A DNA stretch of 64,000 nucleotides from Icerya purchasi. Its lineage: Eukaryota; Arthropoda; Insecta; Hemiptera; Monophlebidae. Under the pieces are notes generated by a model. That model was not told where the DNA came from. It searched no databases and saw only the letters and a list, made by a program, of their open reading frames with translations. Within the stretch, counting starts at the first letter, position 1; every line of letters begins with the position of its first letter. The stretch lies in the NCBI GenBank assembly GCA_039619475.1, contig CM077115.1:500485352-500549351 (forward strand), in the 5' to 3' direction. The position numbers and the translations under genes are program-made. This document shows positions 12,701 to 22,879 of the stretch, piece by piece.

Positions 12701-15700
12701 AGGAATGGTCAGGTAGAGTGGAACAGATTCAAGAGCGGTCATAGGGTCGGATATAATTAAAAATTTAGAGGAAAGGTGATTAGAGGAAATGAAAATAATG
12801 GAACGTAGGCTAGTCATTAATTCGCTTATGAATACTGAGCAGGAAGGAGACAGACGAAAAGACTCTAAAAGGTCAAAATCTGGAAGGATAAAAGAGCTAT
12901 CAACACTAACCGACCTCTTCGAACCATCTGTAAATACGGGGTTACGTGAGATGGAAATTACGAATTGATAGTACTGTGGAATTCCTCACTCTAATTAGGG
13001 CTTGTGGAGGAAAGTTGAAGGACGTAGGTCTAGTAAACATTTTAGGATGATGGCAGAGATCGGCGAAATTAGAAATAGGGAAGATTGTCAGAGGAATTGT
13101 GTAAGAGCAAAACAAACTAAGCCGAAACGAGATGTGGAATAAAATAGGTGTTTTTCTAGGTATGAAACACCAGCTCCTAGAGATGGAGAAAAGTAAGAAT
13201 GGATAAGAGTAGAGGAGGTGAGTGGAAGACGCTTAGCAAGAAAACGATGCCAAATAGGATCTGCGAATAGAAAGGACTGGCGTATTAGATCCAGTAAGGA
13301 CTGCTGAGCACCAAGACATAGACGAAGGCAAGAATTTTGGATTACATCTAATTTAGTGAGTCCGGACTTCGTTGAACAATCGTAGTAGAGAATGAATAGT
13401 AATCAAATTTGGAATGGATGATGGATTTGTATAGAAAAATAAGGATGATCACTACCCCATTTGATTGGAGATAGGGCCTTCAGCAAGTTTATCCTTTTGA
13501 CTGCAGAAGAGGAAAGATATTTGATATATTTGAAGAAGGATAACCGACGTCAAGGACGATACTGAGATAACAAAAAAAAATAACGCAAAAGGGAGATATA
13601 TTGGCTCCCTGAACTTGCTTCTGGTTATCTATCCCTATAGATAACCAGAAGCAAGTTCATACATCTTGTCATTCCGTTCTCTTTGTCCGTCATTCCTCTA
13701 CTTAGTTCTTTCATATTATTTATCTCTGACCGAATTTGTCTATTTAACTGTTGATTCTTTCCCTTATCTTTGTTATCGCGTCCAAAAAAAAAAAACAAAA
13801 AAAAAACAAACCATCTCGTTTAGTGCTCTTCAAGCCGATAGCCAGAGGAGGAAGTACGAAATTTGAAACACACCTTTCGAAACTTTTCCGGGAGTATTTT
13901 ACGGAATAAACAAAAAAGTATCCATGGTCTTAACGAAACGAGAAATTCGGAGGTTCACTTTGGCATGTTATCTATTCGGGTTTATAAATTTTTGTTTTTA
14001 TAAAAAATATATAAATGAAGTAAAACATACAAAAAAAATCTTATAGAGTTAATAGCAAACTTTTGGATTACTTGGCAATAAAATGAGTGGTAATATTTAT
14101 AGAGTTGCCAGATTATTAAATTTTTTTTCGCGCCATAAACTATTTATAGGACCATAATCATTTTGCCTTCCAGAGTGCCCGTCCATTGATGTTAATTATG
14201 GCTGTGCACCTGGTATTTTTTGTTTTTTGATTTAATTTCAATCAAGTTTAAGTTCGCTAATTAAATAATTTCTTAATTTTTGGTGAAAAATTGAAACAAT
14301 TAGCAGTCCTACCTGCATCCACAATTGCCTCGTGCGCGACTTCTAGTAAATTCCTAATTTGCGGATCCATCCTTTCTGCTTGCTTGGGACTTATATTGAA
14401 AAATTCAGCATCGAATCGCGACAGATCTTTCAGCATGCCGTATGTGGTTAACGCTCCGTACAGACCTAAATGCGCAATTAAAAAGTATTTTTTTTTTTCG
14501 TTCTATACGCAATACGGTTACATTAAAACACAATATACCGAAATAAAATACGTAGTACATGTTGCACAGGTAAAGCTATTTTGCTATTCTTTTGTCGCCG
14601 TTAAAGACTTCCGTCATAATACTACTGATATAGTATTTTGGTATGTTTTAGAATTTTACAACATCAATAGTTTTCAACGATTTTGTAATTAGCCTTTTTT
14701 AATATGGCAATAATAATAAAACTCGACCTTTCAGTTCCACTGTCGACCTTGGAATTTCTAGAACGTCTCGTATATTTCTTGTAGTATTTTAAACATCGTT
14801 GTTTGTGAAAGTTTCATATTATGATTTTAGATTTTTCAATAAAATTCGGTATAAGAAATTAGATTAAATTAAATTTTTCTAAACATTTTTAGTGATATTT
14901 GGCAGCAGAAGATGCTAAATATTTTTGTTTTTAACACAGCGCCGTATTAATGATTAATTTTATCAGTTTTTCCTTTTCCTAGTGTACTTTTTGATCTGTT
15001 ATTTTTGCATATTGTGTGGGCCTCTCCTTATAGCAAAGAGACATAAGAGTTTTTTCTTTTACTTCTTTTCGTGACGGGATAGATTCAGTAGATGTCAAAA
15101 GGAAAATAGTTGTCTGAGGCTACGGCAGATAGTAGTGTAAAAACCCAATTAAAGCAATATTGACTTCCTTTTTTTTTCTTTTTTTTTTTATGTGCAACAT
15201 CTATACATTTCGTGAACAATTATTACATGTGCGTTAACGATGTAATCAATTTAAACTGGATTGTGATATAGTCCATCGACCACTCTTCCGCTATTGTTCT
15301 TTCAGATGGTCACGTAGAGGTATTTTGTTTTTAATCTTTCTGATCGCTCATCTACATCATGTCATTTTCATAATAATAAGTTTTCGCGATCTTTCGATTT
15401 CATGAAAAACTTACAGCACCTGGTAGTTTTGGCTTCTTTGGTGACCAGAGAAAATCATGATGTGTGTATTACTCAATTCGCGGCAAATCACAAAACCGCT
15501 TTTCACAATATTTTTGACTGTGATGCCTGACACTGTTTCATACGCAGTTCTGCATTTTGATTCCACATGTCCCCATTGGAGGTGGTGGTTTTGACTCGCC
15601 ATTTAGCAATGTTGGTATAATTCCGTATCACCTGACACACGATTAATCGTTATCCAAGCATAATCCGAGATAATAAACAACCATCTTTAGAATAGACGAT

Positions 15701-17496
15701 TTATTTATCGGGAAGTGCTGAACAGTGCAAATGTTACCTTTTTTTTTTTTGCCGTTTATTTCATTTTTTCAATTTTAATTGAAACTTTCTTGCACAACAA
15801 TTGACGTCTGCTTTCCATCTTTATCGCAACATGTTTAATTGCTACACCATCAACAAATGCGAAAAATTTTTTTTTTTTCATCGTGATTAGGTAAATCTGA
15901 TGTAAATAATATGGTATCAGTACGCTTCTTGCAGAATCCCGCCCGATACTAAATAATATGCCGAAGTTAAATCGTCTACAACCACTTGATCGAAACCATC
16001 TATTAGATACGATTTGATAACAAAGTAATCTCACTTTAAAAAGTAAAATTATGAGCCAGACTAGGTCAAAAGCCCGTTCTATACCAAATTTTTCAATGTT
16101 GCGATATTTAAATAACATGTTCCGAATTTATCAAAAGTTTAGATCATCGAAAAAATTCTTCATCTGGGGTCGATCGAATACCCTATAGGTGTTAGTCAAG
16201 GTAGAAAGTATGTTAGTAAAATGTTTTAATAATTAACTAGGGGATGTATTCGGAATGCCTGGAAGGAATATTACGAATTATCCAAAACCGGAGAAAAACA
16301 AGAATGACTATAATTCGTGCAGGCTCGTTTACGTACTCACGTGTATGTGTGTAGGTAAAACGAAAAGAAACATTATAAAATATAGAAGAGAATGGTGGGC
16401 TAACCGTTTTGGAAATAGCATCCAAATTCCAATACGGGCTTAAAAAATCTTTGAGAGCCAAGGATGCTCTCATGGTCTTAATAAACTTTCTACAAAATTA
16501 ATTTTAAAAGCTTCCAAATAAAGGTTACCTTAGTGTGTATAAATGGGGAATACAGTTTTTGTACATAAGTATTTCAACGTCTAGTCGAACCGGCATCAAG
16601 CATTATTTCAAAGCTGTGCAAGTTTGTCAAAAACAAGTGGATGAACAATTAAACAGCAGATCGACAAACATCATGGCAACTGGCAAAAGCCGAGCCGAAA
16701 AAAGTATAAAAGTAGCATAATAAAATTGCTTAAGAATATCCGCACAGTTTTTTATATTTCTCGATGTAACGATGTTTAAATTTATTATTTAAAATAAAAA
16801 TTTTGAAAATAGTTTTTTTCTATTTCTTTCTTAAAATAACCACTCCCTAGAATTTTATGCTCTCCTCTAATTCACCTATTACACCTTACTTCTCTTATCT
16901 ACTTTATCTGTTCTGTATAAAAGAACATTAATGATTAATACCTTTTTACGTTTATAATCGAAAATAAGGAATAATTTTGTCGTTATCGGTCGATGAATTA
17001 AGGTCCCCAAGTAGATGAGCTCAGAAAAATTGTTTTCCTTTCTACGAATTCTTGTCTATACCGGCGCGGAAATTTCAGCTGTCACAAAAATTTTTATTTA
17101 ACAGTCACATTTAGGTTCTTAATTTGCTGCAATTTTCTATCAAAACAATTTATCCGCCAGACTGTACACCAGCACAAGTTCTTATGATTGTTAAATTTTG
17201 TTTTGAAAATAATATAAATAAAATGTTATCGAACATATAAATATGAAAGATGAAATAAAGATACCGAAAGATTATATAATTACTAAGAAACACATTCGAT
17301 ACTAAAATTTACCTGTTTGCCATCTTCTAGGATCGCTGCTGATTAAATTAATTCCAGCTAAAAGTTTATCTTCAAATTCTTGAACGGAGTCGCATTCCGG
17401 GAATCGCCCTGAAATTCCTGAGATCACAATATCTTCATCATCCCACGTTGAACCATCGAGTAAACCAGCAGTACCAGAAACCATTGTTGTTGATAT
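533..17496 (-). CDS. FASN: FAS-like gene 1 (5' part: ketosynthase domain), six exons, continues beyond the left edge
   Basis: Animal type I fatty acid synthase builds fatty acids from malonyl-CoA in the cytosol; this part encodes the beta-ketoacyl synthase. Six minus-strand exons with GT/AG borders join without a phase error (172 coding bases of exon 1, then 153, 174, 201, 239 and 231), giving about 390 residues that align end to end with the animal FAS KS. Seen in order: an N-terminal [15 protein letters not shown] block, [36 protein letters not shown], the nucleophile elbow [17 protein letters not shown] and [12 protein letters not shown]. The second His/Lys set is intact but the nucleophile Cys is Ser. 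No stop or frameshift is present. The malonyl/acetyl transferase and later domains must lie left of base 1. Introns are filled with transposons. A neofunctionalised paralogue or a young pseudogene are both possible. Confidence 0.9.
764..2732. other. FAS intron, no gene recognised
   Basis: AT-rich intron between exons 5 and 6 of FAS-like gene 1. It has short simple repeats (TTTAC at 1,169-1,190; a (TG)n tract near 2,430). The stretch 1,080-1,190 ends in a TTTAC repeat and may be a small retroelement tail, but I cannot assign it. Otherwise nothing recognisable. Confidence 0.7.
2733..2971 (-). CDS. FASN: FAS-like gene 1, exon 5 (KS, first catalytic His)
   Basis: Acceptor GTGCATAG before 2,971 and donor GTACGT after 2,733. 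The 239 bases encode [31 protein letters not shown] and [12 protein letters not shown]. The first catalytic His (codon 2,750-2,748) is present, but the usual EAHGTGT motif reads EAHGSAT. Ends in phase 0, joining VGDPQE in the next exon. Confidence 0.92.
3180..6890 (-). mobile_element. Degenerate I-like LINE (endonuclease, RT remains, RNase H), minus strand
   Basis: Purine-rich on the plus strand, coding remains on the minus strand. Around 5,560-5,350 the minus strand gives an APE endonuclease start ([18 protein letters not shown], then [13 protein letters not shown]). Near 5,130-5,050 come LNDGSP and a following endonuclease block. At 4,090-3,900 lie RNase H pieces ([13 protein letters not shown], then [11 protein letters not shown]). 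Several frameshifts and stops are present, and most of the RT is missing, so it is a dead, internally deleted copy. The segment 6,890-5,990 may be an ORF1-like 5' part. It lies in the intron between FAS exons 4 and 5. The same family recurs throughout the window. Confidence 0.7.
7076..7275 (-). mobile_element. 5'-truncated 3' end of an I-like LINE, minus strand
   Basis: On the minus strand it ends TTGGGTCAATGCCGCTGGCG then CACCCAAAA and a poly(A). The same tail occurs at 36,165-36,200 and, in plus orientation, near 18,550-18,590 and 35,175-35,215. The preceding 180 bases match the same place in the 36-kb copy. Confidence 0.7.
7276..8470. other. Intron, no gene recognised
   Basis: AT-rich intron just after FAS exon 4 (gene orientation), with homopolymers (A-runs at 7,709-7,728 and 8,145-8,158) and a (CT)n tract near 7,860. 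No coding remains or structured element recognised. Confidence 0.7.
8471..8671 (-). CDS. FASN: FAS-like gene 1, exon 4 (KS nucleophile elbow, Cys changed to Ser)
   Basis: Acceptor CGTTTCAG before 8,671 and donor GTAATT after 8,471. It encodes [20 protein letters not shown] and later [17 protein letters not shown]. In animal FAS the elbow reads DTACSS, with the Cys as acyl-carrying nucleophile; here codon 8,645-8,643 is TCT (Ser), one base from TGT (Cys). The flanking DTA and the rest of the exon are well conserved, so the alignment is not in doubt. Ser at this place would not be expected to support normal condensation. Confidence 0.93.
8816..8989 (-). CDS. FASN: FAS-like gene 1, exon 3 (KS)
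   Basis: Acceptor TTCTAG before 8,989 and donor GTGATT after 8,816. The 174 bases encode the [19 protein letters not shown] block and [20 protein letters not shown], matching the FAS region just before the active-site elbow (GCxRxMxANRxSY). Phase 1 at both ends. The reading frame runs open past the donor into the intron, which can mislead ORF calls into a longer product. Confidence 0.92.
9209..11362. repeat. 2,154-bp tandem duplication, copy 1
   Basis: Copy 1 of a direct repeat; every ORF-sized segment reappears exactly 2,154 bases downstream. Contents: a LINE C-terminal scrap on the plus strand (9,410-9,530, [20 protein letters not shown]), a short I-like scrap (9,640-9,800), and a larger minus-strand I-like LINE fragment (9,860-11,362). 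It lies between FAS exons 2 and 3. Confidence 0.95.
9860..11362 (-). mobile_element. I-like LINE fragment (RT end, RNase H), minus strand, within duplication copy 1
   Basis: On the minus strand, from right to left: RT thumb ([20 protein letters not shown]), RNase H ([10 protein letters not shown]; then [15 protein letters not shown]), and C-terminal [14 protein letters not shown]. Many stops and shifts. Also present as 12,014-13,516 in copy 2. Related to the better-preserved copies at 33.6-35.2 kb and 36.2-37.1 kb. Confidence 0.7.
11363..13516. repeat. 2,154-bp tandem duplication, copy 2
   Basis: Starts at TTTTCAAAAAAAGTAG directly after copy 1 and ends in GAGGAAAG before unique sequence. 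I see no difference from copy 1 where I compared them, so the event is very recent, or is an assembly duplicate. Confidence 0.95.
12014..13516 (-). mobile_element. I-like LINE fragment, minus strand, within duplication copy 2
   Basis: Same content as 9,860-11,362, duplicated with its flanks rather than independently transposed, since the surrounding sequence is duplicated too. Confidence 0.7.
13611..13658. repeat. Perfect 22-bp hairpin with 4-base loop
   Basis: Arms 13,611-13,632 and 13,637-13,658 (GAACTTGCTTC... and its exact reverse complement) around the loop CCCT. It lies between purine-rich (minus-oriented LINE) and pyrimidine-rich (plus-oriented LINE-like) sequence that ends in an A-run at 13,784, so it probably marks an inversion or snap-back junction. 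Confidence 0.9.
13800..14312. other. Intron, no gene recognised
   Basis: AT-rich sequence between the retroelement tail at about 13,800 and FAS exon 2. No coding or repeat structure seen. Confidence 0.6.
14313..14465 (-). CDS. FASN: FAS-like gene 1, exon 2 (KS)
   Basis: Acceptor ATTTAG before 14,465 and donor GTAGGA after 14,313. The 153 bases encode [17 protein letters not shown] through [19 protein letters not shown], the conserved KS segment in which the acceptor substrate loop and the MDPQ helix lie. Starts with two bases completing Gly and ends with one base of the next Gly, in phase with both neighbours. Confidence 0.9.
14466..15879. other. Intron, no gene recognised
   Basis: AT-rich. 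A minus-strand open stretch at 15,602-15,411 (63 codons) has no family I recognise and is flanked by stops; it could be a remnant of a mobile element. Confidence 0.5.
15880..16140 (-). mobile_element. LINE reverse transcriptase fragment (Jockey/I type), minus strand
   Basis: Minus-strand reading gives [10 protein letters not shown] (family form DIEKAFDxVW, with the catalytic Asp) and, after about 40 residues, [13 protein letters not shown] (family form GSVLSPxLYxIYxxD). Only this RT core survives. Within the FAS intron between exons 1 and 2. Confidence 0.55.
16141..17312. other. Intron, no gene recognised
   Basis: No recognisable genes. Short open stretches on both strands (16,237-16,473 and 16,535-16,720) lack family features. 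Confidence 0.5.
17313..17496 (-). CDS. FASN: FAS-like gene 1, first coding exon
   Basis: ATG at 17,484-17,482 opens the FAS N-terminus; the sequence [19 protein letters not shown] is the usual opening beta-strand of the KS. The exon appears to start at 17,496 after an acceptor (TTTAAACAG), so at least one 5' untranslated exon should lie further right, now separated by transposons. The donor GTAAAT follows 17,313 and leaves one base (G) of a Gly codon, completed by the next exon. About 57 residues. Confidence 0.9.
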
Positions 17497-17589
17497 CTGT
17501 TTAAAATAAAATAGTAATTCTTATTTAATCGTAGGTCGACGATGGCTATCTCTATAATTTTATGAAGACGGTTGACGGAAAATATTCAA

Positions 17590-18600
17590 CATTAAATTCC
17601 TCTCTATTGTTCCTTTGGAAAATTCGTTATTCTCTCCCCATCTTTCTATTTCCCCTGAAAAGTCTGCATCTATAGTTTTCACATTTCGTCCTTTTAATCG
17701 TTCCTTAGTTAACCTTTTCTTATGTCAACTCCCTATTCCTCTAGTTAACTCCTTCACCTACCTTGGTGTCATTCTCAATAGTGATTTATCTTTTTGCGAT
17801 CATAGCAGCTATCTATGTACATCTGCTCACGAGAGATTCGATTTCTTAATCCTCCTATCGACTCGAAAAGTGTTCTATTAGCCATAAACCCTCGTCAAAT
17901 CCCCTATTATTCGTTATATTCATTCCTTAATTTGTAATTTATTAACATCCAGTTCTATCCTAATTGACCTGCTTTGGATTCCGGGCCACTATGGCATCGT
18001 TGGTAACGATCTTGCCGACTCTTTGGCATGCCTGGCTGCTCTAAATGGTCGTTTCATAATCAGATTCCCTTCCCAAAGTCTTTTTGCCCTCTTTCTTATC
18101 GTTTTCATCATGACTTTTGGACTGATCTCTATCCGTTTTTTCTCTCCAATCCTAACTCCTTTTACCTTGCTCTACAGCCCTCTCTACCTCCTTCTTCCTG
18201 GTTTAATAATTTTCACTGCATCAGCCGTTTTGTTATTTATTCCATAATTCGCCTTCGCTTTAATCATAGTCTGCCTCTCTCTTTCGTTTTGATATTGTTC
18301 ACACTCCCTTGTGTCTCTTTCATCCTCCTATCTTAAATTTGACCTGTGATGTAAATCGAGTTCTATTCGGATGTTCTTGTATTTCTTCGGAAAGCGCAGT
18401 CCTTTATTCCAATTTGCTTGGCCTTGGCCTTCTGATTCCTTACTATGACCACTACATTTTTGCTCTTCCATCTCCTTCTATTGTTCCTGTGTTGGCTATC
18501 TACATTTCTTCTACATTTAATCGCTTCCTGATTCCTGCGATAGTCCTTTGCGTTGGGTAAATGCCCCGTGTGTTGACGCGCCCCCCAAAAAAAAAGAAAG
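17590..18600 (+). mobile_element. I-like LINE fragment with 3' end, plus strand, just upstream of FAS gene 1
   Basis: Plus-strand pieces: LSISPEKSASIVFTFRPFNR and NSFTYLGVILNSDLSFCDH (RT end), IDLLWIPGHYGIVGNDLADS (end of RNase H), IIRLRFNHSL, and a Cys/His C-terminus (CDVNRVLFGCSC...). It ends with the family tail TTGGGTAAATGCC...CGCCCCCC and poly(A). Several frameshifts; most of the RNase H is deleted. It starts only about 100 bases from the first FAS coding exon. Confidence 0.75.
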
Positions 18601-19538
18601 AGGATCGAAAATCTCATTGTTTAATTGAAATAATTCGTGGTTAAAAAATTATTCTCTATGTAAATTTAAAAATTAAATAGACCGTAATTTTAAGCAAAAA
18701 AAAAAATAAAACTGTTCAATGTAATCGAAGAGAATTTTACCATTTAAAAATAAACTCTAAAAAAATTCCGTTGTCTGTACTACGAAAAATACGGTTTTTG
18801 TAACCATTTGAAATAATCAACTGGAAAATATATTCTCATTTTACCTGTTACGTTTGTATATTATACCCGAAAAAAATCGCTTTATTTCTCAAAGTATAAA
18901 AAAACGAAAAATACCTTACCTGAATAGTAATTCTGTATTTTAATTTTTAAAATAACAGTTTAACATTAATATTGTTAATTTTAGAAGGAAAATTTTGCGG
19001 TCCCCAATGTAAACTTGTAGATACGAACGAAAGTTCTGTCAATAACTAAACCGGTGCAAGTACAGGATTAGCTATTGTTATAAATGTTGAATGGGTTATC
19101 GAAAAGAAGATAAAAAAAAACATCAATATCGAAACTATATTTCATTTTAAAATTGATAGAGGAAATTTATTGAACATGGAAAAAAGATAATAAATTATAA
19201 AAAGAAATACACAGATAACCATAGCCGATTATCAGTTGCACACGGAAATAGAAATAACGTATTTTTTAAATTAATGACTGTTTCCATTAGTTCATTTAAA
19301 ACAAAAATTGTGATAAATATTTGAAACCTGTTAAAAAAAAAAAGGTATAATTTAATTGTATTTCTATAATTGTAACATTCGCGAATGGCCAAAAGTCTTT
19401 AAATTGAAACAGAGATTTCTGGAAGTAAACTATGACCATTTCCATTTAACAGAAATTTTTCGTGTGCGTAAATTCAAATCCGAAGGGGGAACAAAAGTTT
19501 AAGACTTTAAAAACTAATTTTATAATTATTATTATTAA

Positions 19539-19539
<1 letters not shown>
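18601..19539. other. Intergenic, no gene recognised
   Basis: Strongly AT-rich with A-runs. No coding remains or repeats that I can assign. Any 5' untranslated exon or promoter of FAS gene 1 could be here or further right, but I cannot point to it. Confidence 0.5.
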
Positions 19540-19575
<36 letters not shown>

Positions 19576-19945
19576 TTCTCGGGTTTACTATATCCCGGTT
19601 ACTATAATTTGTGACGGATTACATCAAGCCACAATTATTTTATTATTTTTAAATGGTTTGAAAAGTTCCTCACTATGTTACAGGTACTTAATATGGCTGC
19701 TTTTTCTGTGTTACTATGTATATATCCTGGAATCTGGAATATTTTAAAACCTTCCATTAATATGTTTGTTGTAATTCCGGTTACTGACATTATAAGTGTT
19801 ATTACTGTGACCTTCTTTTGTTTCCATATTTTTTTTTATTTCAGTGGTTAAGCTATTGTATTTACTTATTTTTTCTTCATATTTCTGGCTAATATTACTG
19901 TCATTAGGGACTGATATGTCTATTAAAAATGTTGTTTTCTTTTTC
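19540..19945 (-). mobile_element. LINE-A, C-terminal segment, minus strand (outer layer of a nest)
   Basis: Reads [20 protein letters not shown] then [15 protein letters not shown] on the minus strand, the C-terminus of the LINE whose upstream part is at 22,240-21,217. A copy of the same segment lies on the plus strand at 9,410-9,530. It is separated from its upstream part by LINE-B and LINE-C. Confidence 0.7.
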
Positions 19946-19949
19946 TTTT

Positions 19950-20389
19950 TTTTTTTAAATGGGCTCGGTGTTAACACTGACCCAACTACATGGACCTAGA
20001 TCACCTACTCAGATTCTGAGGCGATCGGAGATAGAAAGTATAAAGGAAAGAAGGAGGGGAATAACGGCTGGAGATGGGAAGGAAAGGATAAAGGAAGCAT
20101 TGAAAGGGGTAGGAAGATCTAACGCCAAAAGTTCGGCGTATAGATGAGAGCACTGAGGAAAAAGAGCAGAGCATTCGAAAAGGATATGGTTAGGGTCACA
20201 TATAAAGGGAGGATCAGTTGAGTGGAGAGGGCAAAAGGGAGAAGGTGAAAGAGAACGAGAAAAGCGAGAAAAGGGAAGGAGGGAATGGCCAAGTCTCAGT
20301 CTGATTAAAGAAACAATAGCCGAGCGCCGAGAAAAAGGAAGAAATTGGTACCAAGGCTATGTATTCTTTGATGGTGTGTGAATCAAAGT
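19950..20389 (-). mobile_element. LINE-C: I-like LINE 3' fragment, minus strand
   Basis: Purine-rich block with the I-like 3' tail (minus strand GTTGGGTCAGTG...) at its left end and body sequence closely resembling 36,190-36,540. It is inserted into LINE-A between the part reading SDITLIHTPSKN and the part reading KTTFLIDIS. Confidence 0.65.
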
Positions 20390-20401
20390 AATATCAGATC
20401 T

Positions 20402-21216
20402 TCTTCTTCTTTGGTCGTAATCCCTCGAAGGAATGTCGTGACCATTACACTACAGCATCTTCAATTCTTTTTCGCCATTGTGTTCGATCATCCACCATCC
20501 GTTTACATTCGATAATTGATTCCTCCTTTAATAAATTTCTAATTATATCCGTCCATTTAGTGTTTAATCTTCCTCTTGGGCGCGTTCCCTGCACTTTCCC
20601 ATCAATTATTAATTGTAGCATGGAGTGTTCGTTACGCATAGTATGGCCAAAGAACCTCAATATACTTAATGAAACATCGCCGGATAATCTACGCTTAATG
20701 TCGAGTGCGTGTAAAATGGAAGCATTCGTTTGCTTTGCTGTCCAGGGTATCCGTAACATACGTCTCCAAACTCACATTTCGAAGCTATCTATACGTTGTT
20801 TATCTTTTGCCTTTACCGTCCATGTCTCTGCCACGTACATAAATACAGAGAACACCAAACTTCGTACTATCTTCTTTTTCACCGTAATTGTGATAGAAGA
20901 GTCGCGCTATATTCTATTTAACCGACTCATTGTATTCCGGGCTAGTTGTATTCTTCGTTTTATTTCACCCGTTGAAGTGCCTTTGTCTTCAATAAGAGAT
21001 CCCAAATATATATATAGTCATGCACTGTTTCATAATCTTGGATTTGTTTTTCTGATTCCGGTATTAATTTACCTCGATCTATTACCATCAGTTTTGATTT
21101 ACTCTTATTTATCTTTAGTCCGTATTTTGTGCTTATCTTATCTAGTCGGTCCAATAATGTTTTCATATCGTCAACAGTCAGTTATAATCGTTAGGTCGTC
21201 TGCAAAGCGTAAATTA
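20402..21216 (-). mobile_element. LINE-B: RTE-like LINE 3' fragment with 12-bp TSD, minus strand
   Basis: The minus strand starts in the RT active site (NLRFADDLTIIT). It continues through LDRLDKISTKYGLKINKSKS, YLGSLIEDKG and MYVAETWTVKAKD, then WRRMLRIPWTAKQTNASIL and ILRFFGHTMRNEHSM, ending in RPRGRLNTKWTDIIR and a (GAA)n tail. Flanked by the direct repeat AATATCAGATCT (20,390-20,401 and 21,217-21,228). 5'-truncated exactly at the active site and inserted into LINE-A. Several stops. Confidence 0.85.
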
Positions 21217-22240
21217 AATATCAGATCTATTAGCATTTATTTTATGATCTGTATTCCAGTATAATTTTACAGTTTCATTTTCTAGCACTGATTCTGGTTT
21301 ATGCTGGTGTAATATGGTGCTTTCTTGTTTTTCATTATTCCATATTTGTGTGCTATTTCTTGATGTTTTATTTTCGCCATGTTGTTATGCCTATGTATTC
21401 TGTTCCTGCAAGTAATTTACATCCTCCTGTAATATGTTCAATTGTTTCACGGGCTTGATAGCATTTACGGCACAAATCATTCGTTGTATCTTTATCTTTT
21501 ATTATATATTTTTTGTAATTTTTCGTTGATATCACTTGATCTTGGATACTTAATAAGAATCCTTCAGTTTCAGGAAATAATTCGCCTTTTTTTAACCAGT
21601 TATATGTTGACTTTTTATTGACATTTTTGCTGTTCATTACATTGATATGTATTCCATGTAACATTTTATCAGACCATTTTTCTTTTTTCTCATTAATAAT
21701 ATTTCTACTCTGTAGCTCTTCTTTTTTTGATAGGTTAAGCGGTGCGTGGTCTTGATTTGCCTTTATTATCGCTTTATGTAATGGGTGCTTATTTGAATGG
21801 AAATATTTTCTATTTGACTTTGGCGGAGAGATGATACATCTAGGAGGCCTCTTCCTTTGGCAAACTTATTCTTTCGATACATGAATTAGAGTGTAGAAAC
21901 CTGTGGTGAGTTCTCATCGGACTGACCTATTAAGTTTTTCGAGCCCTGTGTGTGACCATTTGATTATTCCAAATGAGTATGACAATATCGGTACTGCATA
22001 TGTGTTTGTATAGCCTTGAACATATTTTTTGAATTAAGGGATGCGCTAAGAATAGCTTTTAATCTCATTTTGAATTTGTTTTTCAGCTGATATTTTATAT
22101 TTATATGATCTATTTTTGTGTTTTGTTGAATTCCTAGGTATTTATATGTTTCCTTTAGGTTTAACGTATGGAGTATTCTGTTGTTAAGTGTCTTTCTCTT
22201 TAAGCTATTCGAGCATTTTCCTCCTTGTATATGCACACTT
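21217..22240 (-). mobile_element. LINE-A, RT end and C-terminal domain, minus strand
   Basis: Minus-strand pieces: LKETYKYLGIQQNTKIDHI and LSASLNSKNMFKAI; KGRGLLDVSSLRQSQIENIS; WLKKGELFPETEGFLLSIQD, KNYKKYIIKD, DLCRKCYQARETIEHITGGC. The Cys/His cluster (CRKC...H...C) is the LINE C-terminal zinc motif. Frameshifts throughout. It continues at 19,945 after the nested insertions. I recognise the family type but not the clade. Confidence 0.75.
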
Positions 22241-22292
22241 TTTCATTTATTTAATTCAAATTCCATTCCTATATCTCTGCTAATTGTTTCCG

Positions 22293-22295
<3 letters not shown>

Positions 22296-22346
<51 letters not shown>

Positions 22347-22350
22347 GTTA
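22296..22350. repeat. (TTA)n microsatellite
   Basis: About 17 consecutive TTA/ATT units ending in TTATTGTTATTGTTA variants. Confidence 0.95.
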
Positions 22351-22379
22351 TTGTTATTTTAATTAATTTTCCATTCCAC

Positions 22380-22879
22380 AACATCGATGTCGTTTTTAAC
22401 AGTTTATTTAATACATTTTAATATTTACGGTGAATTACTAAAAACAATAATGAAACGTGCACTTTTTTTTATTATCAATTTTTTTTTGGAAAATTTAAAC
22501 GTCGGTTTAAATTTTTTTTAATATTAATAATAATGTCGTATCCGGGACGTGGATTAAAACTAGTGTAAATGAATAAAATAACATTAAATTACCAAGTAAA
22601 ATAAAATGGTATAAAGTAAGTTTATGCGCGTTCGGTTCATGCATTTACGATTTTTATGGAGTGGATGCCAAAAATAATAACTATTTCAGGCGTACACGCG
22701 AAAATGCGCAATCGGATGAAAATTTCGATCATCAATGTACTCGAAAAATCTTGTAAAAGTGAATAAATTTAGATGCTGGTCTCAAATTATTCCCTATCGT
22801 ACCCGGGACCGGCTAGGCGGCAGAAAACTCATGTCCCCTTTGGCGTAGCCCAGTAAAAACTCTTAATATATGTGTCCTG
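22380..22879. other. Intergenic, no gene recognised
   Basis: AT-rich, with T-runs and the short segment TCGTACCCGGGACCGG near 22,797-22,812. No coding remains. Confidence 0.5.

Noticed and set aside
20560..21264. 234-aa plus-strand ORF
   Set aside because: It is antisense to LINE-B, whose RT and C-terminal motifs are on the minus strand.
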